Assembly (NCBI RefSeq): GCF_018882205.1
Contig: NZ_JACVOU010000001.1
Coordinates: 124,001-188,000 of the forward strand
Source: Polynucleobacter bastaniensis
GTDB taxonomy: Bacteria; Pseudomonadota; Gammaproteobacteria; Burkholderiales; Burkholderiaceae
DNA: 64,000 bases
Direction of reading: 5' to 3'
Within the stretch, counting starts at the first letter, position 1. Each line of letters starts with the position of its first letter. Shown here piece after piece: positions 17,777 through 28,200 of the stretch. Position numbers and translations under genes: made by a program. The notes below the pieces were generated by a model. That model searched no databases. It saw nothing but the letters and a program-made list of their open reading frames with translations, and was not told the origin of the DNA.

Positions 17777-19164
17777 TGGGTAAGAAAAAAGTTGCCATCA
17801 TTGGCGCTGGTATATCTGGCTTAGGATGTGCATATGCATTAAGGCAGCACCCAGATTTAGAGATCACCGTATTTGAAGGTGGCAGCCATATTGGCGGTCA
17901 CAGCAATACTGTAGATCTCACACTAGAAACTCCTCATGGCCAGATAACCCATGGAGTTGATACTGGATTTTTGGTATTTAATCGAAAAACCTATCCTCGC
18001 TTAGTTCGTCTATTTGAAGAAATTGCCGTTCCGATTGCGCCATCAGAAATGTCCTTTTCAGTATCCATTGATGCGGGTAGAAAAACAGGTCACAGTAAAA
18101 AAATTGAATGGGCTGGTAACGATCTCAACTCCTTCTTTGGTCAAAGATCTAATTTATTCTCCTTGTCATTCTGGAGAATGGCTTACGACATCTTGCGCTT
18201 TAATCGTCTCGCCACTCGACTGGCAGAGGAACAAATCACTGCCAAACTTGAGTACTCAGAACCAGATGAGCGCATTAAAGATTTTTTAGATCGCAATTGT
18301 TTTAGCGCCAGCTTTAAAGAAAATTATTTCCTGCCAATGATTGGTGCTATCTGGTCATGCTCTGTTGAGCAGATGCTAGAGTTTCCGATTCAGACTATGG
18401 TCCGTTTCTGTCATAACCATGGTCTGCTACAAATCCAAAATCGCCCGCAATGGCTTACCGTTAAAGGCGGATCCCGAGAATACGTAAAGCTTTTAGTAGC
18501 AGCTCTAGAGAAACATCAAGTCAAATTTGTTCGTGAATCCGTTTCTCGAGTCAACGCGAGAAAATCGGAAGACTCTCTAGTTGAAGTGATTACACCCTCT
18601 GGGCTACACCAATTTGATGAAGTGGTAATGGCATGTCATAGCGATCAAGCCTTAGAGTTGGTGCATGGCATTGGGCAAGACGCGCGCACTATTTTGGCCT
18701 CGGTTCCTTACCAGAAGAATCGCGCAATTTTGCATACCGATATCAATTTCTTGCCCGCTACTGAACGCTGCTGGGCAGCTTGGAACTACACCGCAAAATC
18801 TGGTGCATCACTGACTGCTCAACAACACGTGAGTGTGAATTATTTAATCAACCGCCTACAACCCCTACCCAAAGCATTCGAGGGCACACAAATTATTGTG
18901 AGCCTGAATCCACTGACAGATCCTAATCCAAAATTGGTGCATAAAGAAATCCATTACTCGCATCCTGTTTTTGATATGCGCGCTGTGCAGGCACAAAAGG
19001 AGCTACCTTTAATTCAGGGGAACTCTTCAATCTGGTATTGCGGAGCATGGACAGGATTTGGCTTTCATGAAGACGGTTTGCGCTCAGGCGAATTGGTGGC
19101 AATGGATCTGATGGAGAGCATTTCTCATCTAGTTAACTCTAGGTCCATTAAAGATTCCCAGTAA
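17776..19164 (+). CDS. FAD-dependent amine-oxidase-like oxidoreductase of the CFA-synthase cluster
   Basis: 462 residues starting at a GTG that overlaps the upstream stop by one base. The N-terminal dinucleotide fold reads VAIIGAGISGLGCAYAL with the acidic VFEGG and then GGHSNTVDL. The C-terminal FAD loop is WYCGAWTGFGFHEDGLRSGE. Proteins of this type are found beside DUF1365 and CFA-synthase-like genes in many proteobacteria and are thought to oxidise a fatty acyl chain in membrane lipids; the exact reaction here is not evident. The gene abuts the DUF1365 gene (TAA directly followed by ATG). Confidence 0.88.
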   Translation: MGKKKVAIIGAGISGLGCAYALRQHPDLEITVFEGGSHIGGHSNTVDLTLETPHGQITHGVDTGFLVFNRKTYPRLVRLFEEIAVPIAPSEMSFSVSIDAGRKTGHSKKIEWAGNDLNSFFGQRSNLFSLSFWRMAYDILRFNRLATRLAEEQITAKLEYSEPDERIKDFLDRNCFSASFKENYFLPMIGAIWSCSVEQMLEFPIQTMVRFCHNHGLLQIQNRPQWLTVKGGSREYVKLLVAALEKHQVKFVRESVSRVNARKSEDSLVEVITPSGLHQFDEVVMACHSDQALELVHGIGQDARTILASVPYQKNRAILHTDINFLPATERCWAAWNYTAKSGASLTAQQHVSVNYLINRLQPLPKAFEGTQIIVSLNPLTDPNPKLVHKEIHYSHPVFDMRAVQAQKELPLIQGNSSIWYCGAWTGFGFHEDGLRSGELVAMDLMESISHLVNSRSIKDSQ

Positions 19165-19950
19165 ATGAATTTGCCAACGATTAATTTTGGAGCGGTAAAG
19201 CATCGGCGCTTTCGTCCTGCTATTAATGCGTTTGGCTATGGTGTATTTACTTTATCTATTCCAATGCGTGCGCGCAGGAGTAATCCAACATTACTCAGTC
19301 AGCATGGGCTCAAAGATAAGCGATTTGGACTTTTTTCCTTTTTTGACCAAGACCATGGATTAGGCGATGAGAACAGCCTGTCCTGGATCGAATCGATCCT
19401 TAAAGAAAATCACGTTCATCATGATGATGGTGAAATTTGGTTGCATACTTTTCCGCGAGTTCTCGGCTATGTCTTTAATCCGGTCAGTTTTTGGATCTGC
19501 ACCCAAGCCAACGGTCAAGTACGAGCGGTACTGGCTGAAGTAAATAATACCTTTGGCGAACGACACTGCTATCTACTCCATCATGACTCTGGTAAAGCGC
19601 TGCAATCCGGAGAGACGCTGGTGAGTGATAAGGTATTCCATGTCTCGCCCTTTTGTGATGTTCGAGGGGAGTACCACTTTCGCTTTTTGTTTCCTCAAGA
19701 TAGCAATTCAAAGCGGAATATTGTTTGCCGGATTGAGCTGCACGAGGACGGTGCTCCATTAATCAATACCAGCATCAGCGGCCTTACTCAACCATTAACT
19801 AAAAGTGCCCTCTATCTTGCCTTTCTACGCTACCCCCTCATGAGTTTGGGTGTCATTGGCCGAATTCACTGGCAGGCATTGAAATTATGGCTAAAAGGTG
19901 TACCCTTTCACTCAAAACCTAAACCACCAGAACTTGAAGTTACTCGATGA
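19165..19950 (+). CDS. DUF1365 family protein
   Basis: 261 residues. The family is defined by segments such as YGVFTLSIPMRAR, WLHTFPRVLGYVFNPVSFWIC and VNNTFGERHCYLL, all visible. Its members nearly always sit between an FAD oxidoreductase and a CFA-synthase-like methyltransferase, as here, but no enzymatic activity is established that I know of. It overlaps the methyltransferase gene by four bases (ATGA). Conserved His, Cys and Glu residues in the core would suit an enzyme or metal site, which is inference. Confidence 0.9.
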   Translation: MNLPTINFGAVKHRRFRPAINAFGYGVFTLSIPMRARRSNPTLLSQHGLKDKRFGLFSFFDQDHGLGDENSLSWIESILKENHVHHDDGEIWLHTFPRVLGYVFNPVSFWICTQANGQVRAVLAEVNNTFGERHCYLLHHDSGKALQSGETLVSDKVFHVSPFCDVRGEYHFRFLFPQDSNSKRNIVCRIELHEDGAPLINTSISGLTQPLTKSALYLAFLRYPLMSLGVIGRIHWQALKLWLKGVPFHSKPKPPELEVTR

Positions 19951-21242
19951 ATCGCCCCGGTCAAACACTGCTATCCCGCCTCACCTTCTCTCGCCCTGAA
20001 AGGCGAAAATCCAAACCTCAACAAGGTGATGCAAGCACAGCAGCCCTATTGGGTCTTTTGGCGAAATTGCGCAGTGGGCACCTAGTGCTCACCTTTCCTA
20101 ATAATGAAGTAAGAGAATTTGGCAATAGCTCAGACCAACTACATGCAGAAATTCAAGTTTTAGATTGGTCTGTATTTAAGCAAGTGTTATCTCATGGTGA
20201 TATCGGCTTTGCCGAAAGCTATATCCGAGGCGAATGGAATACTCCCGATCTCAAGGCCGTTCTAGAGCTAGCCATTCGTAATCGCACTATTTTAGATAAA
20301 GCAATTTATGGCAGCTGGTTTGGATCCATAGCCTATCGCCTGAGGCATTGGTTTAGAGACAACTCTAAATCTGGAAGCCGTAAAAATATTCATGCGCACT
20401 ATGACCTAGGCAATGCCTTTTACACGCTTTGGCTAGACCCCACGATGAGCTACTCGAGTGCATGGTTTGCTGAGGGTGACAAGCAATCACTCATGGATGC
20501 CCAGCGCGCAAAAATCAAACGTATCTTAGACTCCATCCAGACTAAAGAGGACGATCAAATCTTAGAAATAGGCTGTGGTTGGGGCGGCTTCATGGAAGAA
20601 GCCTTACGTAATGGTAATCAAGTCACTGGCCTGACCTTGTCGACGGAACAAAAAGCGTTTGCAGACTCTCGACTTCAAAAGATCTCTACAGAAGTAAGCA
20701 ATGCAAAGCAATTCGAAGTTCGGCTGCAAGACTATCGGGACTGTAAAGAGCAATTTGATGGCATTGCCTCTGTTGAAATGTTTGAAGCAGTTGGTGAGAA
20801 CCATTGGACCGAATACTTTCAAACAATTGCAAAACGACTCAAAGCGGGTGGACGGGCTTGCATCCAAACTATCGTGATCGCAGATGATTTATTTGATCGC
20901 TACCGCCAGAGTACCGACTTTATTCAGCAATATGTTTTTCCAGGAGGCATGCTCCCCTCCCCTTCTAAATTTAAGGCTGCCGCAACTAATGCAGGTTTAG
21001 AGCTTGAGGCAGAGTTTGCCTTTGGTGCCGACTATGCCAAAACCTTATGTCTATGGCGCGATAGCTTTAATCATAAGATTGAAGAAATTTATCGACTTGG
21101 TTTCGATGAGGCATTTATTCGGCTCTGGAATTTCTATCTCATGTATTGCGCCGCAGGTTTTTCTGAAAAGAGTATTGATGTGGTGCAATACACCCTCAAA
21201 CATAAAGATATTATTCACTCAAGTGATGCACTACGCCCATGA
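19947..21242 (+). CDS. Cyclopropane-fatty-acyl-phospholipid synthase-like SAM methyltransferase
   Basis: 431 residues. The family adds a SAM methylene or methyl group across double bonds of phospholipid acyl chains. Visible are HAHYDLGNAFYTLWLD, the SAM-binding ILEIGCGWGGFMEEAL, the active-site region ASVEMFEAVGENHW and the C-terminal MYCAAGFSEKSIDVVQYTL. With the FAD protein and DUF1365 neighbour it could act as a methylase in a multi-step lipid modification instead of making plain cyclopropane rings. I leave the symbol blank because cfa would imply a specific product. Confidence 0.9.
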   Translation: MNRPGQTLLSRLTFSRPERRKSKPQQGDASTAALLGLLAKLRSGHLVLTFPNNEVREFGNSSDQLHAEIQVLDWSVFKQVLSHGDIGFAESYIRGEWNTPDLKAVLELAIRNRTILDKAIYGSWFGSIAYRLRHWFRDNSKSGSRKNIHAHYDLGNAFYTLWLDPTMSYSSAWFAEGDKQSLMDAQRAKIKRILDSIQTKEDDQILEIGCGWGGFMEEALRNGNQVTGLTLSTEQKAFADSRLQKISTEVSNAKQFEVRLQDYRDCKEQFDGIASVEMFEAVGENHWTEYFQTIAKRLKAGGRACIQTIVIADDLFDRYRQSTDFIQQYVFPGGMLPSPSKFKAAATNAGLELEAEFAFGADYAKTLCLWRDSFNHKIEEIYRLGFDEAFIRLWNFYLMYCAAGFSEKSIDVVQYTLKHKDIIHSSDALRP

Positions 21243-22015
21243 AACAAAAAGGAATAGATTCTTTTGTAGATCAACGGATTTGGGTCATTGGGGCATCTAG
21301 CGGTATTGGCGAGGCCTGCACAAACGCTTTTATTAAGGCTGGTGCAAAAGTCGCACTCTCTAGCCGTCGTACTGCGCGGCTAGATACTCTCGCACAATCT
21401 GCGGAGCCAGGACAGGCTCTAGTGCTTCCATTAGATGTTACCCATCAAGAGCAGCTCGACTCTGCCTACCGCAGCATCCTAGAAGCTTGGGGTGGCTTAG
21501 ATCTACTGTTGTTTGTATCGGGTGTTTATACCCCATTACGTGCTGATAATTTTGAATTTGAGATTGCGCAGAAAACAATTGATGCCAATCTACTCGGTCC
21601 CATGCGGGCCGTTAGTATTGTGATGCCCGATATGCTCAAAGCGCATGCTGGTCATATTGCCATCGTAGGTAGCGTAGCGGGATATAGCGGACTACCTAAA
21701 GCTTTGGCGTATGGGCCAAGCAAAGCAGGGATTATTAATTTCTGTGAAACCCTGTATTACGACTTACTGCCACAGGGCGTGAGCGTACACATGATCTCAC
21801 CGGGATTTGTTGCAACAGAGGCTACCGCACAGAATGATTTTGAGATGCCAGCGCTGATCACTGCCGATGAGGCCGCACAAGAAATTATCGCCGGACTTCA
21901 GGCTGGTGAGTTTGATATTCACTTCCCTAAGCGGTTTTCAGGATTCTTAAAATTCCTCAGAATCCTACCCTACCCACTTTACTTCTGGATTATCCGACGC
22001 TTCGTCAAAATCTAA
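21239..22015 (+). CDS. Short-chain dehydrogenase/reductase of the lipid operon
   Basis: 258 residues of classical SDR type. RIWVIGASSGIGEACTNAF is the NAD(P)-binding TGxxxGxG region (here GASSGIG), the catalytic serine is in GSVAGYSG and YGPSKAG supplies the tyrosine and lysine. The C terminus, RFSGFLKFLRILPYPLYFWIIRRF, is hydrophobic and may dock to the membrane, which fits a lipid substrate. The ATGA overlap couples it to the methyltransferase gene. It is the last gene before the convergent dsbA. Confidence 0.9.
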   Translation: MKQKGIDSFVDQRIWVIGASSGIGEACTNAFIKAGAKVALSSRRTARLDTLAQSAEPGQALVLPLDVTHQEQLDSAYRSILEAWGGLDLLLFVSGVYTPLRADNFEFEIAQKTIDANLLGPMRAVSIVMPDMLKAHAGHIAIVGSVAGYSGLPKALAYGPSKAGIINFCETLYYDLLPQGVSVHMISPGFVATEATAQNDFEMPALITADEAAQEIIAGLQAGEFDIHFPKRFSGFLKFLRILPYPLYFWIIRRFVKI

Positions 22016-22024
22016 GACCCTGGA

Positions 22025-22687
22025 TTACTTGTACTTATCCTTGCGGATTTTTTGCTCCAAGTGATCCATTACAGCAATCGCTTTTGCCTTGGTTCCAGCA
22101 ATGGATGGGGATGTAACGTAGCGACCCTGCATCACAATTGTTGGCACACCATCAATGCGATAAGCATCAGCCATCTGTCTTGCGGCACGAGCTTTTGATA
22201 CGACGGCAAACGAGCGATAGGTAGCTAAGAAAGTATTACGATCGATGCCTTGTGAGGCAACCCAATCAGCGATCTCATTTTCTGTCATGAGGCGCTTGTT
22301 TTCTTTGTGCATGGCATACATGACTTTGTCATTCATCCCCTCGCCCTTACCCATAGACTCTAAGGCATAGAAGAGCTGGCTATGCGGCATGAAATCATCT
22401 CGGAAAGCAACGGGCACTTTACGGAATGTCACATCCTTAGCTTGGCGCTTAAGCCATGCATTGAGCTCTGGTTCAAAGTCATAACAATGCGGGCAGCCAT
22501 ACCAAAAGAACTCGATAACCTCGACCTTTCCTTTGGCCTCAACTGGCTGAGGGGTAGGCAGAATACGATAATCAAATCCCTCTTCAATCTTAGGGCTTTG
22601 TGCAGTCGCCAGACCTGAAAAAGAAAATGCCAAGCCAAGAATAGCGGCAGATAAAAAGGATCTTTTAGATTTAGATAATGTAATCAT
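22025..22687 (-). CDS. dsbA: Thiol:disulfide interchange protein DsbA/DsbL
   Basis: 220 residues. A signal peptide (to about GLATAQ at residue 30) sends it to the periplasm, where it forms disulfide bonds in secreted proteins. The active site is C65-P-H-C68 in FFWYGCPHCYDF and the cis-proline loop is DGVPTIVMQ. The helical insertion fits DsbA. It overlaps the upstream SPOR gene by four bases. No dsbB is seen in the window. Confidence 0.95.
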   Translation of the reverse strand: MITLSKSKRSFLSAAILGLAFSFSGLATAQSPKIEEGFDYRILPTPQPVEAKGKVEVIEFFWYGCPHCYDFEPELNAWLKRQAKDVTFRKVPVAFRDDFMPHSQLFYALESMGKGEGMNDKVMYAMHKENKRLMTENEIADWVASQGIDRNTFLATYRSFAVVSKARAARQMADAYRIDGVPTIVMQGRYVTSPSIAGTKAKAIAVMDHLEQKIRKDKYK

Positions 22688-23292
22688 GATTTGCTAGATT
22701 TAATGACACTCGGTTTAATACCCATACTATTAAGCTTATCACGCACGGGGTTACTTTCTTCAACACTGTTGTATGGGCCAACACGCACACGCCAAAGTGT
22801 ATTGCCCTCACTGCCAATCTCACTTAATTGAGATTGAATACCCTGAATCGCTAAACTCGCTTTTTGCGCATCTGCATCAGCACGCTTATTAAAAGCGCCT
22901 ACTTGTAGAAAGTAAATAGCATCTGATTTTGCAGCAGGAGCTACATCTACTGGCTTTTTAGCATTAGCCAAATCAGCAATTGCATCTGGCGCACTCGCTG
23001 TGGGTGAAGTAGCCTTGCCTTGTAGTGGTTTGTTCAAATCTAGAGCCTCTGCTGGGGTAGTGACTTCCCCTTCCGCCGGCGCTGATCCCGACTTAATGGT
23101 TAAAGGAAGATTGGGAGCTCTAACTCCAGGGCGCTCTTGCGGTGTATTTTTCGAAAGGTAAAAGGCAATCACAAAAGCAACGCCGAGGCCAACACCAAGC
23201 CCTAAGATGAAGCCAAGAATAGTGCCGCCATACTCCGGACTCGAAGACCGAGTCTTTGGAGTGAAGCTGGTGTGTTGATTATTATTTTTCAT
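22684..23292 (-). CDS. SPOR-domain protein, FtsN-like
   Basis: 202 residues. A short cytoplasmic tail precedes one membrane helix at about residues 24-45 (GFILGLGVGLGVAFVIAFYL), followed by a long Pro/Ala-rich periplasmic linker and a C-terminal SPOR domain beginning at YFLQVGAFNKRADAD. SPOR domains bind denuded peptidoglycan at the division septum. Layout matches FtsN but SPOR proteins are diverse, so I do not assign a symbol. It lies between argS (50 bases upstream) and dsbA. Confidence 0.9.
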   Translation of the reverse strand: MKNNNQHTSFTPKTRSSSPEYGGTILGFILGLGVGLGVAFVIAFYLSKNTPQERPGVRAPNLPLTIKSGSAPAEGEVTTPAEALDLNKPLQGKATSPTASAPDAIADLANAKKPVDVAPAAKSDAIYFLQVGAFNKRADADAQKASLAIQGIQSQLSEIGSEGNTLWRVRVGPYNSVEESNPVRDKLNSMGIKPSVIKSSKS

Positions 23293-23342
23293 CGTATCCC
23301 CATCCTTCTTTTTACTTCTTGAGCACTAGCAATTGGCATAGC

Positions 23343-25070
23343 TTACATCTTAGCGGGTGCTGATACACCTAATACTTTTAATCCATTTTCAAGCACTTGG
23401 CGCGTCGCCAACAGCAATGCAAGGCGTGCTAATTTCAATGCAGGGTCATCCACTAAAACACGATCCGCGTTATAGAAGGTATGAAAGTCGCCCGCTAAAT
23501 CACGTAAATAAAAGGCTAAGGCATGTGGCGCCAAATTTGCAGCTGCATCAGTCAGCATTTCTGGATATTCAGCCAAGCGACGTAATAAATGATCCGAAGT
23601 TTTACTTTGCAGCAAGGAGAGATCCGCACCATTAAGGTCGGACACTTGTCCACCCCATTGGGTCAAAATTGAACAAATCCGCGCATGGGCATATTGCACA
23701 TAGAACACGGGATTCTCATCATTCTGCTGTAATGCCAAATCAATATCGAAGACAAACTCTGTATCAGCCTTGCGAGAAATGAGGAAGAAACGTACGGCAT
23801 CTCTTCCACGCTGTAATGCCAGCTCATGCTCATCAGCAGTCATCTCTGGTGTAACGCCACCGGACCACTCAACCAAGTCACGTACGGTCACATAAGAGCC
23901 TGCACGTTTAGAAATTTTGACTTCTTGGCCATGGCGCATTACTGTCACCATCTTGTGTAATACGTAATCGGGGTAGGTTTTCGGAATATCCCAAGCACGC
24001 TTCTGTGCCACGCCCTGCAAGCCCGAGCGAACACGGGCAATGGTGCCGTGGTGATCACTCCCTTGGACGTTGATCACTTTTTCAAAGCCACGATTCCATT
24101 TACTGGCGTGATAAGCAACATCAGGAACAAAGTAGGTAAAGCTCCCGTCAGACTTACGCATGACGCGATCTTTATCATCGCCATCATCTGTTGTCTTGAG
24201 CCAAAGTGCGCCCTCAGACTCATAGGTCTTCCCAATGCTCTGCAGCTCTTCAACAATTTTTGCAACACTACCATCGGTATATAAGGAAGACTCTAGGTAA
24301 TAGCAATCAAACTTCACGCCAAATGTTTTTAAGTCAATATCTTGTTCATTACGTAAATACGCGACGGCAAATTGGCGAATGGCTTCAAGATCATCTTTAT
24401 ATTCAGATGAATCCTTAAAAGCAGTCGCAATCTCCGCAATATATTCACCGTTATAGGCACTCTCTGGCCAGGTAGCATCACCGGGCTTGAGTCCATTTAG
24501 GCGAGCCTGCACTGAAAGCGCTAAGTTTGCAATCTGCACTCCCGCATCGTTGTAATAAAACTCGCGGTGTACTTTGATGCCCTGAGTTGCTAATAAGTTA
24601 GCCAAGGCATCACCCAGTGCCGCTTGACGACCATGACCCACATGTAGCGGGCCAGTAGGATTAGCAGATACAAACTCAATCATAGCGCTAGCAACTGGGG
24701 CTGCATCTGGCGCAAGCTGGCCGAACTGAGATCCTGCTGTGAGGACCTCTTCCACAACAGCAGTTTTAGCGGTATTACTAAGGCGAAAATTAATAAAGCC
24801 AGGTCCTGCAATTTCGCAGGAGGCAATGAGGTCGCTATAAGCAGGTTGCTGTTCTAAGCGCTCAACCAGCGCTTGCGCTAATTCCCTGGGATTTAACTTC
24901 CAAGCCTTAGAAATCTGAAGCGCAATATTGCAAGCGACATCCCCATGGTCTACCGCTTTAGGGCGCTCTAGGCGAGGCGCAGGGGCATCGCCCAAACCAT
25001 GCTCTTGGGCAAGACCCTGAAGGGCAGCACTGAGCATTTTAATTAAACGATTTTTATTAGTTAACAACAT
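23343..25070 (-). CDS. argS: Arginyl-tRNA synthetase
   Basis: 575 residues, a full class I synthetase. The N-terminal tRNA D-loop recognition domain is followed by the HIGH-type motif [12 protein letters not shown] near residue 143. The C terminus has the all-helical anticodon domain ending [26 protein letters not shown] stands in the position of the KMSKS loop. There is no strong ribosome site at the ATG at 25070; an alternative ATG 11 codons later is no better, so I kept the longer form. It heads the argS-SPOR-dsbA run. Confidence 0.97.
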   Translation of the reverse strand: MLLTNKNRLIKMLSAALQGLAQEHGLGDAPAPRLERPKAVDHGDVACNIALQISKAWKLNPRELAQALVERLEQQPAYSDLIASCEIAGPGFINFRLSNTAKTAVVEEVLTAGSQFGQLAPDAAPVASAMIEFVSANPTGPLHVGHGRQAALGDALANLLATQGIKVHREFYYNDAGVQIANLALSVQARLNGLKPGDATWPESAYNGEYIAEIATAFKDSSEYKDDLEAIRQFAVAYLRNEQDIDLKTFGVKFDCYYLESSLYTDGSVAKIVEELQSIGKTYESEGALWLKTTDDGDDKDRVMRKSDGSFTYFVPDVAYHASKWNRGFEKVINVQGSDHHGTIARVRSGLQGVAQKRAWDIPKTYPDYVLHKMVTVMRHGQEVKISKRAGSYVTVRDLVEWSGGVTPEMTADEHELALQRGRDAVRFFLISRKADTEFVFDIDLALQQNDENPVFYVQYAHARICSILTQWGGQVSDLNGADLSLLQSKTSDHLLRRLAEYPEMLTDAAANLAPHALAFYLRDLAGDFHTFYNADRVLVDDPALKLARLALLLATRQVLENGLKVLGVSAPAKM

Positions 25071-25105
25071 AGATAAGTGAGTTTATCAGGTGGTAAGCTA
25101 CTGAA

Positions 25106-25423
25106 ATGATCTATCAATTTCGCTCCAAAGCGGGCCCTGACGTCATCATGCTGGCTGACCTCACCCAGAGAATCTTTGAAATTTTGAGCCGCCCATTAGA
25201 GCCCAGAGGAATTTTGACGGTGGAGCAACTACCAAGCCTCATCATCTCCCTAGAAACCGCCATCCTCAAAGACTTGGAAGAGCGCTCTAAAAGTAATGCG
25301 ACGGATCAAGAAAATAGTGAAAAACCGAAACTTACCGATAGGCTAGGACAGCGTGCCTATCCTTTCCTAGAGCTGATGAAGCAGGCTAAGGCCAAAGATG
25401 AACCAGTGATGTGGGGCGTGTAA
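25106..25423 (+). CDS. DUF1840 family protein
   Basis: 105 residues. The family is small, conserved in betaproteobacteria and uncharacterised. MIYQFRSKAGPDVIMLAD at the start and the closing PFLELMKQAKAKDEPVMWGV match it. The middle is polar and charged and may be flexible. No secretion signal. It stands alone, divergent from argS and convergent with metH; its function is unknown. Confidence 0.85.
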   Translation: MIYQFRSKAGPDVIMLADLTQRIFEILSRPLEPRGILTVEQLPSLIISLETAILKDLEERSKSNATDQENSEKPKLTDRLGQRAYPFLELMKQAKAKDEPVMWGV

Positions 25424-25452
25424 AGGCTGCACACACTCCACCCCAGTCAAAT

Positions 25453-28200
25453 TTAGTCTATCGAACTTGCTAATTGGCGACGAATGTCTTCAACGGACTC
25501 ATTACGGCGCTTAGCAAGATCCTCAATCTGATCTGCTGACAACTTACCCACATTGAAATAACGTGCATCTGGATGTGCCAGATAAAAACCGCTGACACTG
25601 GAAGCTGGGTTCATGGCCATCGATTCGGTCAAGGTCATGCCAATATCCTCCGAGCCAATGACACGCAATAAATCTTTTTTTACTTCATGCGCAGGGCAAG
25701 CTGGATATCCTGGCGCTGGACGAATACCACGATATTCTTCATTAATCATTTGATCGTTCGTTAATACCTCATCAGTCGCATAAGCCCAGAGATCGGTACG
25801 AACACGGTGATGCATCAACTCTGCAAACGCCTCCGCCAAACGATCGGCTAAAGATTGCAACATGATTGCACTGTAGTCATCATGCTTTGCATGGAACTCA
25901 GCCACTTTTTTCTCAACCCCATGGCCAGTCGTCACAGCAAAGCAGCCCAGATAGTCGGCCACATGTGAATCTTTCGGCGCTACATAATCCGCTAAGCAAC
26001 GATTAGGTCGACGAGCGCCATCAACTACCGGACGCTCAGCCTGCTGACGCAAGTTATGCCAAACAAACAAGGGATGCTCGCGAGATTCATCGCTATACAA
26101 AACAATGTCATCACCTATCGTATTTGCTGGATAGAAAGCCACTACAGCATCGGCCTGCAACCACTGACCTTTGATTAATTTATCTAAGAGCGCCTGGCCG
26201 TCTTCAAATACTTTACGAGCCTCTACGCCAACGATTTCATCATCCAAGATTGCTGGAAACTTACCAGCCAAATCCCAAGTCTGAAAAAATGGTGTCCAGT
26301 CAATGTATTTAGCGATATCACTTAAAGCAAAATTCTTGAAAACACGACGCCCAATAAACTTCGGCTTCTCAGGCACATAATGTGCCCAATCAATCAGCTC
26401 GCGATTCTTACGCGCAGCTTCTAATGAAATAGTTGGAGACGCTTTTTTATTGGCATGCTGCTCACGAATACGTACGTAGTCATCGCGCAGATCCTGAATA
26501 AATTTCTTGGCGCTTTCATCTGATAGCAAACTTGAAGCTACTGATACAGAGCGGGAAGCATCAGGCACATAGACCACCGGCCCATCGTAATGCGGTGCAA
26601 TCTTAACTGCGGTATGCACACGAGAAGTGGTAGCGCCACCAATCATGAGCGGAATTTGACGCTCACGGAAATAATCGTCACGCTGCATCTCTTGCGCAAC
26701 GTAAGTCATCTCTTCTAAGGATGGGGTGATCAAACCAGATAGACCAACAATATCTGCTTTTTCTTCTTTGGCACGCTTCAGAATTTCTGAGCAGGGCACC
26801 ATCACACCCATATTGGCAACTTCAAAGTTATTACATTGCAGCACTACCGTCACAATGTTTTTGCCAATATCGTGCACATCACCTTTCACGGTGGCCATCA
26901 CAATCTTGCCTTTGGCTTTTGCTTCGCCACCAGAGGCAATGTGCTGACGCTTCTCTTCCTCAATGTAAGGAATCAAAATGGCTACCGCTTGCTTCATCAC
27001 ACGAGCGCTCTTAACCACTTGAGGTAAAAACATCTTACCGGCGCCAAATAAGTCACCAACGACATTCATACCATCCATCAGAGGACCTTCGATAACCTCA
27101 ATCGGACGGCCACCTCCACCCATAATTTGAGCGCGCAGCTCTTCAGTGTCACCTTCAATAAAGGTAGTGATTCCATGTACTAAGGCATGGGTTAAACGCT
27201 CACGCACCGAGCCTTCACGCCACACCAGGTTTTCTACTTGCTTTGCGCCGCCACCTTTAAATTGGTCAGCAATATCTAGCAAGCGCTCAGTTGGAGTCTT
27301 GCCGTCTTTTTCTTTAAAGCGATTGAGGACTACATCCTCAACACGCTCACGTAATTCAGGATCTAAGTCTGCGTAGACGCCAAGCTGTCCCGCATTAACA
27401 ATACCCATATCCATGCCAGCCTGAATGGCGTGATATAGGAACACGGTATGAATGGCTTCACGTACGCGATCGTTACCGCGGAATGAAAAGCTGACATTAG
27501 AAACGCCGCCACTGATTTTCGCGCCCGGCAGATTTTCTTTAATCCAGCGTGTAGCATTAATGAAATCTACTGCATAGTTATCGTGCTCTTCAATACCAGT
27601 GGCAATTGCAAAGATATTAGGATCAAAAATAATGTCTTCTGCTGGAAAGCCAAGCTCATTAACGAGAATTTGATAACAACGCTGACAAATTTCTGTCTTA
27701 CGCTTGAATGTGTCTGCTTGACCTACCTCGTCAAATGCCATTACTACAGATGCAGCACCGTAACGACGAATCAAGCGGGCTTGTTTTCTGAAGGACTCTT
27801 CACCTTCTTTGAGTGAAATCGAGTTCACAATCGGCTTTCCCTGAATGCACTTCAGGCCCGCCTCAATTACGCTCCATTTAGAGGAGTCAATCATGATCGG
27901 CACGCGCGCAATGTCTGGCTCTGAAGCAATCAAATTCAAGAAGCGCGTCATCGCCGCTTCAGAATCCAACATCGCTTCATCCATATTGATATCAATGACT
28001 TGAGCGCCATTTTCAACTTGCTGCCTAGCAACTACTAAAGCCTCATCAAATTGATTATTTAAAATCATGCGCGCAAATGCTTTGGAGCCCGTTACATTAG
28101 TACGCTCACCAATGTTCACAAAGCGGACATCAGCTGTAACGTTAAAAGGCTCTAAGCCTGAAAGCTTCATCGGCGGCATTGCTTTTACGGTCTTACTCAT
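25453..28200 (-). CDS. metH: Methionine synthase, folate-, cobalamin- and activation-domain subunit (split MetH)
   Basis: 915 residues holding the last three modules of MetH. The methyltetrahydrofolate-binding barrel begins near [16 protein letters not shown]. The cobalamin domain has DVHDIGKN near residue 441, whose histidine is the lower B12 ligand. The SAM-dependent reactivation domain has [10 protein letters not shown] near residue 828. The homocysteine-binding module is a separate upstream gene, overlapping by four bases (ATGA), so the two chains are made together and must associate. B12 is therefore needed for this route. Confidence 0.95.
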   Translation of the reverse strand: MSKTVKAMPPMKLSGLEPFNVTADVRFVNIGERTNVTGSKAFARMILNNQFDEALVVARQQVENGAQVIDINMDEAMLDSEAAMTRFLNLIASEPDIARVPIMIDSSKWSVIEAGLKCIQGKPIVNSISLKEGEESFRKQARLIRRYGAASVVMAFDEVGQADTFKRKTEICQRCYQILVNELGFPAEDIIFDPNIFAIATGIEEHDNYAVDFINATRWIKENLPGAKISGGVSNVSFSFRGNDRVREAIHTVFLYHAIQAGMDMGIVNAGQLGVYADLDPELRERVEDVVLNRFKEKDGKTPTERLLDIADQFKGGGAKQVENLVWREGSVRERLTHALVHGITTFIEGDTEELRAQIMGGGGRPIEVIEGPLMDGMNVVGDLFGAGKMFLPQVVKSARVMKQAVAILIPYIEEEKRQHIASGGEAKAKGKIVMATVKGDVHDIGKNIVTVVLQCNNFEVANMGVMVPCSEILKRAKEEKADIVGLSGLITPSLEEMTYVAQEMQRDDYFRERQIPLMIGGATTSRVHTAVKIAPHYDGPVVYVPDASRSVSVASSLLSDESAKKFIQDLRDDYVRIREQHANKKASPTISLEAARKNRELIDWAHYVPEKPKFIGRRVFKNFALSDIAKYIDWTPFFQTWDLAGKFPAILDDEIVGVEARKVFEDGQALLDKLIKGQWLQADAVVAFYPANTIGDDIVLYSDESREHPLFVWHNLRQQAERPVVDGARRPNRCLADYVAPKDSHVADYLGCFAVTTGHGVEKKVAEFHAKHDDYSAIMLQSLADRLAEAFAELMHHRVRTDLWAYATDEVLTNDQMINEEYRGIRPAPGYPACPAHEVKKDLLRVIGSEDIGMTLTESMAMNPASSVSGFYLAHPDARYFNVGKLSADQIEDLAKRRNESVEDIRRQLASSID

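Noticed and set aside
28197..28200. Frameshift joining the two metH parts.
   Set aside because: Both frames have proper ends and an ATGA overlap, and a two-gene arrangement is known in this bacterial group.
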